The translations under genes were made by a program, and so were the position numbers. DNA of 64,000 nt from Herbaspirillum sp. RV1423 (GTDB lineage: Bacteria; Pseudomonadota; Gammaproteobacteria; Burkholderiales; Burkholderiaceae_D): contig NZ_CBXX010000002.1 in the NCBI RefSeq assembly GCF_000577615.1, forward strand, positions 310,001 through 374,000, in the 5' to 3' direction. This document shows positions 53,624-61,286 of this stretch, piece after piece. Under the pieces are notes generated by a model. The model was not told where the DNA came from. It did not search any database and saw nothing but the letters and a program-made list of their open reading frames with translations. Numbering within the stretch: the first letter of the stretch is position 1; the number at the start of each line of letters is the position of its first letter.

Positions 53624-53843
53624 ACGGGGTCCGATTCAGCGTAGTCGGCTGAGATAAGGTTGCGTTCTGGAAATAGGATTTTAATGCAGGAAGTTTGCAT
53701 CAATGCGCAATACGCATTCAAGTTTTTCACCGCATTTCCATGTAATATCAAATGGCGACTGCGGGGGCGTGTCGTCACCGTCTTAAAGACTGAAATTGCG
53801 GCGCTCAGCGCTTTCATAAAAAATTCAAAATGCATGGGCGCAA

Positions 53844-54422
53844 ATGGAAAAAATATTTTTGGTGATCGACCTTGAAGCGACTTGCGCAGATGACGGCTCC
53901 ATCACGGCAGAACAAATGGAAATCATCGAGATCGGCGCCTGCTGGGCGACGGCGTCCGGTATCGTACTGCAGCGCTTTCAACATTTCGTTCGACCGCTAG
54001 AACGTCCGACCTTAACGCCATTCTGCACATCCTTAACCGGCATCTCTCAAAAAGATGTGGACCAAGCTTCACTTTTCCCTGTCGCCGCGCAGGCATTGCA
54101 AGAATTTATCGCCGAAACGAGCTTCCAGGGGGCCATCTGGATGAGTTGGGGCGCTTATGACTTTAAGCAAATGGTAAGAGACTCTCAGCGCCACGGCATT
54201 GCTTCGCCCGTGGATATGCCGCATCAAAACGCGAAAAGAATGTTCGCCAAGGCCCAGCGCATTGGCAAGGAAGTGGGAATGGCGAAGGCCTGCGCATTAG
54301 CCCGTATCGCCATGGAAGGCCAACATCATCGGGGGCTCGATGACGCTGTCAACATCGGGAGATTGATGCCCTGGATTCTGGGCACAGCGCATTTGGGCGC
54401 TTCTCATGCATCAGCCGCTTGA
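53844..54422 (+). CDS. ERI-1/KapD-like 3'-5' exonuclease
   Basis: This 192-residue DEDDh exonuclease has the Asp9-Glu11 pair in FLVIDLEATCAD, EIIEIGACW, the second aspartate in WMSWGAYDFKQM and the late HRGLDDAVNIGRLM. It resembles ERI-1/KapD-type proteins, which trim RNA or short DNA. It heads the plus-strand run 53844-57917 together with a second exonuclease and the ATPase. A 220-base region upstream is shared with the divergent copy-A gene. Confidence 0.85.
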   Translation: MEKIFLVIDLEATCADDGSITAEQMEIIEIGACWATASGIVLQRFQHFVRPLERPTLTPFCTSLTGISQKDVDQASLFPVAAQALQEFIAETSFQGAIWMSWGAYDFKQMVRDSQRHGIASPVDMPHQNAKRMFAKAQRIGKEVGMAKACALARIAMEGQHHRGLDDAVNIGRLMPWILGTAHLGASHASAA

Positions 54423-54432
54423 TCTTCCGATT

Positions 54433-54897
54433 ATGGTGCTGAATGTCTTTATCGATACCGAGTTCACCGACTTTGTAAATCCGCAATTGATCAGCATTGG
54501 CCTGGCGGCAGCTTCCGGAGAAGTCTTCTATGCAGAAGTGCCGTATTCCGCAGAGCTGTGCAGTACGTTCGTCCGCGATGTCGTTCTCCCGCTGCTCGGG
54601 CGTGTCCCTCATACGGAATGCGCTACTGCTCAAGTCGGGCAAAAGATGATTGATTGGTTGGAAGAAATCAGGAGAGACGCAGAGGTACGTCTCTGTTTTG
54701 ATTTCCAGACTGACTGGGATCTATTTGTCCAGGCGATTGGCCACGTCCCGCCGAGCTGGTGCACACCACGGCTCATTTCATCGCGCAACATCAACGCATT
54801 GCGCCGATACGCGTTTTACAAGCACAACAACTTCCCCGAACACCATGCTCTTTATGATGCGATGGCGGCCAGACATGCCTTCCGGGAACGAAACTGA
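54433..54897 (+). CDS. DEDDh-type 3'-5' exonuclease-like protein (copy B)
   Basis: This 154-residue paralogue of the 53135 protein starts VFIDTEFTDFVNPQLISIG and ends EHHALYDAMAARHAF, so the DEDDh frame is kept. ATG at 54433 aligns with copy A; an upstream ATG at 54406 would overlap the preceding gene. It follows that gene by 10 bases and precedes the PHP-ATPase by 41 bases, so an operon is likely. Confidence 0.75.
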   Translation: MVLNVFIDTEFTDFVNPQLISIGLAAASGEVFYAEVPYSAELCSTFVRDVVLPLLGRVPHTECATAQVGQKMIDWLEEIRRDAEVRLCFDFQTDWDLFVQAIGHVPPSWCTPRLISSRNINALRRYAFYKHNNFPEHHALYDAMAARHAFRERN

Positions 54898-54938
54898 TTC
54901 GCGCTCTTGCCTCAAAACGATATCTAACGGGGGAAACA

Positions 54939-57917
54939 ATGACGGAAAAATCTAATACGACCAATGCTCGAGGCTCACTTTGGAACAGGTGGGACCCTCA
55001 TATCCATACACCCGGTACTGCACTAAACAACGGCTATTCTGGAAGTGATCCATGGGACGGATTTCTCAGCAAGATTGAACAGAGCATTCCTCCGATCCGC
55101 GCGCTCGGGATCACCGATTATTGCAGCATTGAAAAATACCAGGAAACTATCGCGAAACAACGTGAAGGTCGACTCCGTGACGTCGGACTGATTTTTCCGA
55201 ATGTCGAGTTTCGACTGACAATCGAAACCAAGAAAGGCTCTGGCGTTAACTTGCATTTTCTGTTTTCGCCTGACGATGCTGACCACGTTCTACGCATAGA
55301 GCATTTCTTGGGCGGCCTTGAATACAAGCATCAAGGAGAGATTTTTCGATGCAATCGCACAGATCTCATCCGTCTGGGCCGAGTGCATAAAGGACCAACT
55401 CTTGAAGACGAGGTAGCGTATCGCGCCGGGGTCAACCAGTTCAAAATTGATTTCGAGCGGCTACGCGAGGCATGGGGACAAAGCGACTGGGTGCAGAAAA
55501 ATTGCCTGATCGCAGTCTCGGGCGGTGGCACTGATGGAACCTCCGGTCTTCAGACGGAGGACGGCCAATGGGCGACGCTGCGACAGAATATCGAAAGCTT
55601 TGCTCACATCATTTTCTCTGCCACTCCTCAACAGATTGATTTCTATCTCGGCAAGGGTGCCGCTACAGTTCAAGATCTCGAAGCGAAGTGGAAAGGCAGA
55701 AAACCATGCCTCCATGGTTCGGATGCTCACGAGGAACAGCGCGTTGGTGTTCCCGACAAAGGCCGGCTCTGTTGGATCAGCGGCAACCTCACGTTCGAAG
55801 CGCTCCGGCAAGTCGTCATCGAACCGGAGGGCCGGGTGTTCATCGGTAGCATGCCGCCCCGAGGTGCCATGCCTGGCAACAGCATTGAGGCTGCTTCATT
55901 TACGGATGCCGACTGGTTGCGACCGGATGTTGTGCCAATCAATGGCGGGATGGTAGCTATTATCGGTGCTCGTGGATCAGGGAAAACTGCACTTGCGGAT
56001 CTGATCGCCACGGGCGGCTTTGGCGTATCAAAGCAACTCAGTGGCAGTTCCTTTCTCAAACGAGCGGCCGCTTTCCTACAGAATTCCCGCGTCAAGCTGA
56101 CTTGGGAAAATGGCTCCGAAACTGAGAATGCCGTGTCGTCAGCGGAGATGGAAGATCTGCTGGACGCGTCTCATGTTCAATATCTATCTCAACAGTTTGT
56201 CGAAAGACTTTGCTCTTCCGAAGGATTGAACGACGAGTTGATCGCTGAAATTCAGCGCGTCATATTCGAGGCGCACGATGATTCTGAGCGTATGGGAACC
56301 GAGGATTTCACTTCACTTTTGGCGTTAAGACTGGACCAAGTTCAAAGCGATCGCGAACGACATCGGCGCACTCTCGAGCGTGCGACAAATGCCATCACCG
56401 AGGAGCAACTCCGCAAAGATAGCCTTCCTACGCTTAGCAAGGATCGGGATGAAAAGCAAAAGCTGATCGACAAAGATAAAAATGATCGCAAGTTACTGAT
56501 TCCTAAAGGACAGGAGCAGCGCACCGCCCGGTTGGAGGCGCTAACCCTGGCTCTCGAACAGAAACAACAGACGGTTGGTGCCGTCAAGCTGCAGCTACAG
56601 GCCTTATCAGGCATTCAGGCGGATGTGCGCAATTTTCTGGAAAATGAGGTGCCCAATTGGATCGCCAATCTTAAAGAGAAACGCAACCACGCGCGATTAA
56701 GCGAGCAAGATTGGAAAGAGTTTAATTTGCAGTTTTCCGGCGACGTGGACCGTCTATTAAAGGAAAAAGTCAACGAGGCCAACAGAAAAGTTACTCTCCT
56801 CGAGGGTGATATTCGACGCGAAACTGAGGCCGAAGAGATTGACCCGTCTCTTCCATTAATTCCTGGCGACGCTGTCCTCATTGATCAACCAATTAATGTG
56901 CTCCAGCGCGAGCGGGATCTGCTTCAAAAATTGGTCGGTATTGACGAGCAAAATGCCCGCCGATACAAGACATTGTCCGATAAAATTTCCAAGGCCGAAG
57001 CTGCGCTGGCAAAAGTTGTTGGTGAGATTGACCGGGCCAGCAAAGCGGACGACTTTCTTAAAGCGTTGCGCACAGAGAGAAATACTGCCTATCAAGGAGT
57101 ATTCGATGCAGTATCCAACGAACAGAGCGAGTTAGCCAGCCTATATGCTCCCCTGAAAGAGCGTATTGAGGACGGACTCGGGTCGGTTGCTAAATTGTCG
57201 TTCTCAGTACGCCGACTCATCGATATTGCCGGTTGGATCGCGCACGGAGAAACACTATTGGATTTGCGGACCGGGCCTTTTCGTGGAAAGGGAGAGCTTG
57301 GTAAAGCGGCGGAATTGATACTGGGGCCTGCCTGGCGCAATGGAAACTCGGCGGACGTGGCCGAAGCTATGAACCAATTTATGACGCTCTATGCGGGCAA
57401 ATTAAAAGAACACATGCCGGCGACTGAAAAATTCAGAGACTGGGCGCGCAAAATTTCGTCGTGGCTTTATAGCACGAGCCATATACAAGTTGGATACGGC
57501 TTGCAATACGATGGGGTAGAAATTGAGAGTTTGTCGCCAGGGACCCGCGGAGTGGTGCTTCTGCTTCTGTATTTGGCCATTGATACAGGTGATGACCGCC
57601 CACTCATCATCGACCAGCCTGAAGAAAACCTGGACCCGCAGTCGGTATTCGATGAACTAGTACCGGTATTCAAAGAGGCGAAAAAACACCGGCAGATCAT
57701 CATTGTGACTCACAACGCTAACTTGGTTGTAAACACCGATGTCAATCAAGTCATCGTCGCACGCTGCGGCCGCCATCGTCCCGGTCAATTGCCGCAGATT
57801 ACTTATGAGAGTGGCGGATTGGAAGACCCTAGGATTCGAGAAGCAGTCTGTGCAATTTTGGAGGGAGGAGAACGGGCCTTCAGGGAAAGGGCTAGGCGCT
57901 TAAGGGTATCGTTATGA
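54939..57917 (+). CDS. TrlF-like PHP-domain / AAA (ABC-type) ATPase
   Basis: This 992-residue protein joins an N-terminal PHP-type phosphoesterase domain (metal-site His21 and His23 in WDPHIHT, then GITDY and LHGSDAHEE) to an SMC/ABC-like ATPase. Walker A is GARGSGKT at residues 343-350. A long coiled coil spans about 450-750. The signature-like SPGTRGVVLLLLYLAID, Walker B around Asp892 (LIIDQPEENLD) and a switch histidine (VTHNANLVV) close the domain. This architecture is annotated as TrlF. It resembles nuclease-coupled ABC ATPases of anti-phage and anti-plasmid systems; the function here is inferred. It lies downstream of two exonuclease genes. Confidence 0.85.
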   Translation: MTEKSNTTNARGSLWNRWDPHIHTPGTALNNGYSGSDPWDGFLSKIEQSIPPIRALGITDYCSIEKYQETIAKQREGRLRDVGLIFPNVEFRLTIETKKGSGVNLHFLFSPDDADHVLRIEHFLGGLEYKHQGEIFRCNRTDLIRLGRVHKGPTLEDEVAYRAGVNQFKIDFERLREAWGQSDWVQKNCLIAVSGGGTDGTSGLQTEDGQWATLRQNIESFAHIIFSATPQQIDFYLGKGAATVQDLEAKWKGRKPCLHGSDAHEEQRVGVPDKGRLCWISGNLTFEALRQVVIEPEGRVFIGSMPPRGAMPGNSIEAASFTDADWLRPDVVPINGGMVAIIGARGSGKTALADLIATGGFGVSKQLSGSSFLKRAAAFLQNSRVKLTWENGSETENAVSSAEMEDLLDASHVQYLSQQFVERLCSSEGLNDELIAEIQRVIFEAHDDSERMGTEDFTSLLALRLDQVQSDRERHRRTLERATNAITEEQLRKDSLPTLSKDRDEKQKLIDKDKNDRKLLIPKGQEQRTARLEALTLALEQKQQTVGAVKLQLQALSGIQADVRNFLENEVPNWIANLKEKRNHARLSEQDWKEFNLQFSGDVDRLLKEKVNEANRKVTLLEGDIRRETEAEEIDPSLPLIPGDAVLIDQPINVLQRERDLLQKLVGIDEQNARRYKTLSDKISKAEAALAKVVGEIDRASKADDFLKALRTERNTAYQGVFDAVSNEQSELASLYAPLKERIEDGLGSVAKLSFSVRRLIDIAGWIAHGETLLDLRTGPFRGKGELGKAAELILGPAWRNGNSADVAEAMNQFMTLYAGKLKEHMPATEKFRDWARKISSWLYSTSHIQVGYGLQYDGVEIESLSPGTRGVVLLLLYLAIDTGDDRPLIIDQPEENLDPQSVFDELVPVFKEAKKHRQIIIVTHNANLVVNTDVNQVIVARCGRHRPGQLPQITYESGGLEDPRIREAVCAILEGGERAFRERARRLRVSL

Positions 57918-58088
57918 TACATACTGAGCAGCTCGGCGCGGACTTAGAGGCGGCTGTGAGCTCTGAACCGAACCGCGTCAGGACTGATGCGGTGAGCATT
58001 TTGCAACTATCAAGAACAAAGGTACGCTTCCAGTAGAACTCCGCAAACGTGCATCCTAAGCTCCAGCTTAATACCTTTGAACTTCGTC

Positions 58089-58094
58089 TATAAT
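58089..58094 (+). promoter_or_regulatory. Perfect -10 element (TATAAT) before the cus genes
   Basis: TATAAT ends eight bases before the ATG at 58102, so transcription would begin at or next to the start codon, giving a leaderless message. No clear -35 is present, which suggests activator dependence. The rest of the gap (57918-58088) shows no other element. Confidence 0.45.
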
Positions 58095-58101
58095 CTAAGT
58101 C

Positions 58102-58470
58102 ATGAAAATGCTGCGCACATTTCTGATCCTGTTGTTGGCCATTGCCATTCCCCTTGAGGGACTTGCAGCGGTACGCATGGTCGAAATGATGCGCACTAAT
58201 TCTGCGTCTATGGAAATGGCGACATCCGCGAACGCCGCAGATGAGCCTTGTGTGATGAATATGTCGGACACCGATAAGTCATCCAAATCGACGGCGCCGT
58301 GCAAAATGGGCGACGCCTGCAAGATTTGCCAGGTTTTCCCATCGACGACATCTTCCGTCGACATCAATCCATTGATCCTTCCACTGATCGATACCGTTTC
58401 ACTGTTGCCTGAGTCATTTCTGCCTTCTCATGACCCATCCGGGTTGTGGCGTCCCCCTCGTTCACTCTAA
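58102..58470 (+). CDS. Small exported protein, cysteine/methionine-containing
   Basis: This 122-residue protein has a signal peptide (MKMLRTFLILLLAIAIPLEG) and a mature part with four cysteines (EPCVMNM, APCKMGDACKICQV) and scattered methionines. Similar unnamed genes often precede heavy-metal RND operons in Burkholderiales, so a metal-binding accessory role is possible. No family can be named with confidence. A weak hairpin with CCGGC/GCCGG arms (58494-58508) lies between it and the efflux operon. Confidence 0.65.
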   Translation: MKMLRTFLILLLAIAIPLEGLAAVRMVEMMRTNSASMEMATSANAADEPCVMNMSDTDKSSKSTAPCKMGDACKICQVFPSTTSSVDINPLILPLIDTVSLLPESFLPSHDPSGLWRPPRSL

Positions 58471-58560
58471 ATCTCATTGATTCGTTGATGCGTCCGGCCT
58501 AGCTGCCGGGCGAATGTTTGCGCGCTTTTGTACGCGCCGTCACGCTATGGAGTGAACAAT

Positions 58561-59805
58561 ATGTCCTTTCGCAGGATATCCAGTACCTTGCTTGCTTTGC
58601 TCGCAGGGATGTCCGGCCTTGCCAATGCCGGCCCTTTGTCTTTTAACGCTGCGCTCGAGATTGCCGAGCGCCAGTCCCCCAATCTCGCCTCTAACAGGGC
58701 ACAAATCCAGGCGGCTCAAGCGTCTGCGATACCCGCCGGCGCGTTGCCTGATCCAAAGATTTTCACCGGCATCGACAACTATCCCGTGTCGGGTCCGGAT
58801 CGGGGCCGGCTCAATGCCGACTCGATGACGATGCAAAAGATTGGCGTCATGCAGGAGTTTCCCAATGCGGCGAAACGCCAGGCCCGCATTGCCGTAGCCG
58901 AGGCCTCAATCGAAACAGCCGAAGCACAAAGGCAGGTCGAGCGTCTGAAATTGCGCCGGGCGACTGCCTTGGCATGGCTCAATCGCTACTATCTGGAGCG
59001 CAAGATCGCTTTGTTTGACAACTTGGACAAGGAGAATCAGCTCTGGGCAGAGGCAGTACGCGCCCAGGTCGCATCCGGTCGTACGCAGATTGCCGATAGC
59101 GTCATGCCGAAACAGGAGGCGGTGCAGCTTGCCGACCGTCGCGACGATCTTATCCGCGATCTGGTCAAAGCAAAGGCTGGCTTACGTCGTTACGTCGGCG
59201 GCGAGGCTGATGAGCCACTGGTCGATGCATTGCCCGCGCTGAACATCGACGCGGCCTATCTGCGGGAGCACCTGCATCGGCATCCGGAACTACAAGCCTT
59301 TACCGCCGAAACACGAAAGGCAGAAGCCGAGGTCCGCGAAGCGCAAGCTATGAAAAAGTCGGACTGGGGTGTTGAGCTTGCCTATCAGCGACGCGATGCA
59401 CGGTTCGGCAACATGGTCTCCGTCCAGTTCACGTTTGAGATTCCTGTGTCTCCTTCAACCCGACAGGATCCCCGCATTGCCGCTAAACAGCAGGAGTTGT
59501 ATCGGATCGATGCCGACCGTGAAGCCATGCTGCGCGATCACACCAACGAACTGGAAAACGATCTCGCCGACTACCAGACCCTGACCCGTCAACTGGAGCG
59601 CGCCAATCAGACCGCCTTGCCTCTGGCACAGCAAAAGGTCGATCTCCAGTACGCAGGTTACCGCTCGGGTAAGAGCGACTTGACGACGGTGTTGACTGCA
59701 CGCCGCGAAATCGTCGATCAACGTTTAAAGATCATCGACATAGAAGCTCAGCGCACGGCGATGGCCGCGCAGCTCTATTTTGCTTACGGAGAAGACCTGC
59801 AATGA
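58561..59805 (+). CDS. Outer-membrane channel of a metal RND efflux system (CusC/CzcC-like)
   Basis: This 414-residue TolC-family protein has a signal peptide ending near LANAG and the two long helical repeats beginning LSFNAALEIAERQSPNL and PSTRQDPRIAAKQQEL. It would form the outer-membrane duct for the adaptor and pump genes that follow. ATG at 58561 is preferred because it starts the signal peptide directly; the upstream frame adds a non-conserved tail. It overlaps the adaptor gene by four bases. There is no lipobox, so it is CzcC-like rather than the lipoprotein CusC type. Confidence 0.88.
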   Translation: MSFRRISSTLLALLAGMSGLANAGPLSFNAALEIAERQSPNLASNRAQIQAAQASAIPAGALPDPKIFTGIDNYPVSGPDRGRLNADSMTMQKIGVMQEFPNAAKRQARIAVAEASIETAEAQRQVERLKLRRATALAWLNRYYLERKIALFDNLDKENQLWAEAVRAQVASGRTQIADSVMPKQEAVQLADRRDDLIRDLVKAKAGLRRYVGGEADEPLVDALPALNIDAAYLREHLHRHPELQAFTAETRKAEAEVREAQAMKKSDWGVELAYQRRDARFGNMVSVQFTFEIPVSPSTRQDPRIAAKQQELYRIDADREAMLRDHTNELENDLADYQTLTRQLERANQTALPLAQQKVDLQYAGYRSGKSDLTTVLTARREIVDQRLKIIDIEAQRTAMAAQLYFAYGEDLQ

Positions 59806-61286
59806 AGAAAAATACCTATCAAATTGCCGTACTGATGATTGCAGTTGCCGCCGTGAGTAGCTCAGGCGGTTATTGGCTTGCCCACCAGAATAACGGCGCT
59901 CAAACCATGCATAGCGAAACTGCAGGCCCGACCACGCAAGTGGAACGTAAGGCGTTGTATTGGTACGACCCTATGATGCCGAGTCAACGCTTCGACAAGC
60001 CGGGTAAGTCACCTTTCATGGACATGCAACTGGTGCCGAAATACGCAGATGAGCAAGCAGATGGCGCCGGCATCAAGATTGACGCCGGCATTGCCCAGAA
60101 TTTAGGAATGCGCACCGCGAAAGTGGAGCGAGGCAACTTATCGGCAACGGTGAACGCCGTCGCCAGCGTGCAGCTGAATGATCGCCAGGTTGCGATTGTT
60201 CAGTCACGTAGCAGCGGCTTTGTGGAGCGCGTGTATGCACGAGCTCCTGGCGATGTCGTTGTACGCGGTGCTCCTCTGGTTGATTTGCTGATTCCTGAAT
60301 GGGCCGGTGCCCAGTCGGAATTCTTGGCGGTGATCAAAACAAACGATCCGGCATTAATTCAGGCTGCCCGTGAGCGTCTGCAACTACTCGGGATGAGCAG
60401 TGATCTGATCAGCCGCGTCGAAAAGAGCGGACGTCCTCAAACCGTGGTGACAATCGTCGCTCCCATCGCAGGCCTGATTCAGACGCTCGATATCAGAAGC
60501 GGAATGACAGTGACAGCGGGCGCGCCTCTGGCCAAGATAAATGGTCTGGATTCCGTATGGCTGGAAGCGGCCGTTCCCGAAGCGCAAGCTGGACAGATCA
60601 ATGTCGGCGGCAAGCTGGAAGCTCGTTTTTCTGCTTATCCAGGTGAAAACTTCACTGGCAAGATCCTGGCCGTTCTGCCTGAAACGAATGCCGACAGCCG
60701 CACGCTTCGAGTCCGCATCGAACTACCCAATCGCGACGGCAGGTTAAAACCTGGTATGTATGCCCAGATCAATTTGGACGCAGGCAAAGCGACACCAGGC
60801 TTGTTGGTGCCGTCTGAAGCGGTCATTCGCACCGGTACCCGCAATGTCTTGCTGGTCACTACGGGTGACGGGCGATATCAGCCGGTCGACGTTCAACTTG
60901 GCCAGGAAGCCGACGGCAAGAGCATCGTGCTGGGTGGCGTCACCGCGGGGCAGCAGGTTGTAACGTCAGGGCAATTCCTGATCGATTCCGAAGCAAGTCT
61001 TAAAGGCGTGCTGGCGAGATTGAATACATCGTCATCCTCCAATGCTGCTATAGCGCAGGCCGCACTCAATGAGACAACCGGGAAAATCGAATCGTTGAAG
61101 GGGCTCGAAATCACGCTCTCGCATGGTCCAGTCAAAACGCTGGGTTGGGGGCCGATGACGATGACATTCAAATTGGCTCAGCCCGACATGGCATCAGGCC
61201 TCAAGACCGGGGACAGCGTGCATTTCAGTTTCAGTGAGAAGAATGGCGACTATGTGATCGAGAAGCTGGATCGGAGCGCGCCATGA
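59802..61286 (+). CDS. cusB: Metal RND efflux adaptor with fused metal-binding domains (CusB-like)
   Basis: This 494-residue adaptor has a membrane anchor, then a heavy-metal-binding segment [20 protein letters not shown] with MDMQLVPKY, HlyD-type barrel domains, and a C-terminal CusF-like domain (residues ~420-490, with [16 protein letters not shown]). CusF-type domains bind copper(I) or silver(I), so the pump probably handles these ions. The stop overlaps the pump gene in an ATGA arrangement. Confidence 0.92.
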   Translation: MKKNTYQIAVLMIAVAAVSSSGGYWLAHQNNGAQTMHSETAGPTTQVERKALYWYDPMMPSQRFDKPGKSPFMDMQLVPKYADEQADGAGIKIDAGIAQNLGMRTAKVERGNLSATVNAVASVQLNDRQVAIVQSRSSGFVERVYARAPGDVVVRGAPLVDLLIPEWAGAQSEFLAVIKTNDPALIQAARERLQLLGMSSDLISRVEKSGRPQTVVTIVAPIAGLIQTLDIRSGMTVTAGAPLAKINGLDSVWLEAAVPEAQAGQINVGGKLEARFSAYPGENFTGKILAVLPETNADSRTLRVRIELPNRDGRLKPGMYAQINLDAGKATPGLLVPSEAVIRTGTRNVLLVTTGDGRYQPVDVQLGQEADGKSIVLGGVTAGQQVVTSGQFLIDSEASLKGVLARLNTSSSSNAAIAQAALNETTGKIESLKGLEITLSHGPVKTLGWGPMTMTFKLAQPDMASGLKTGDSVHFSFSEKNGDYVIEKLDRSAP

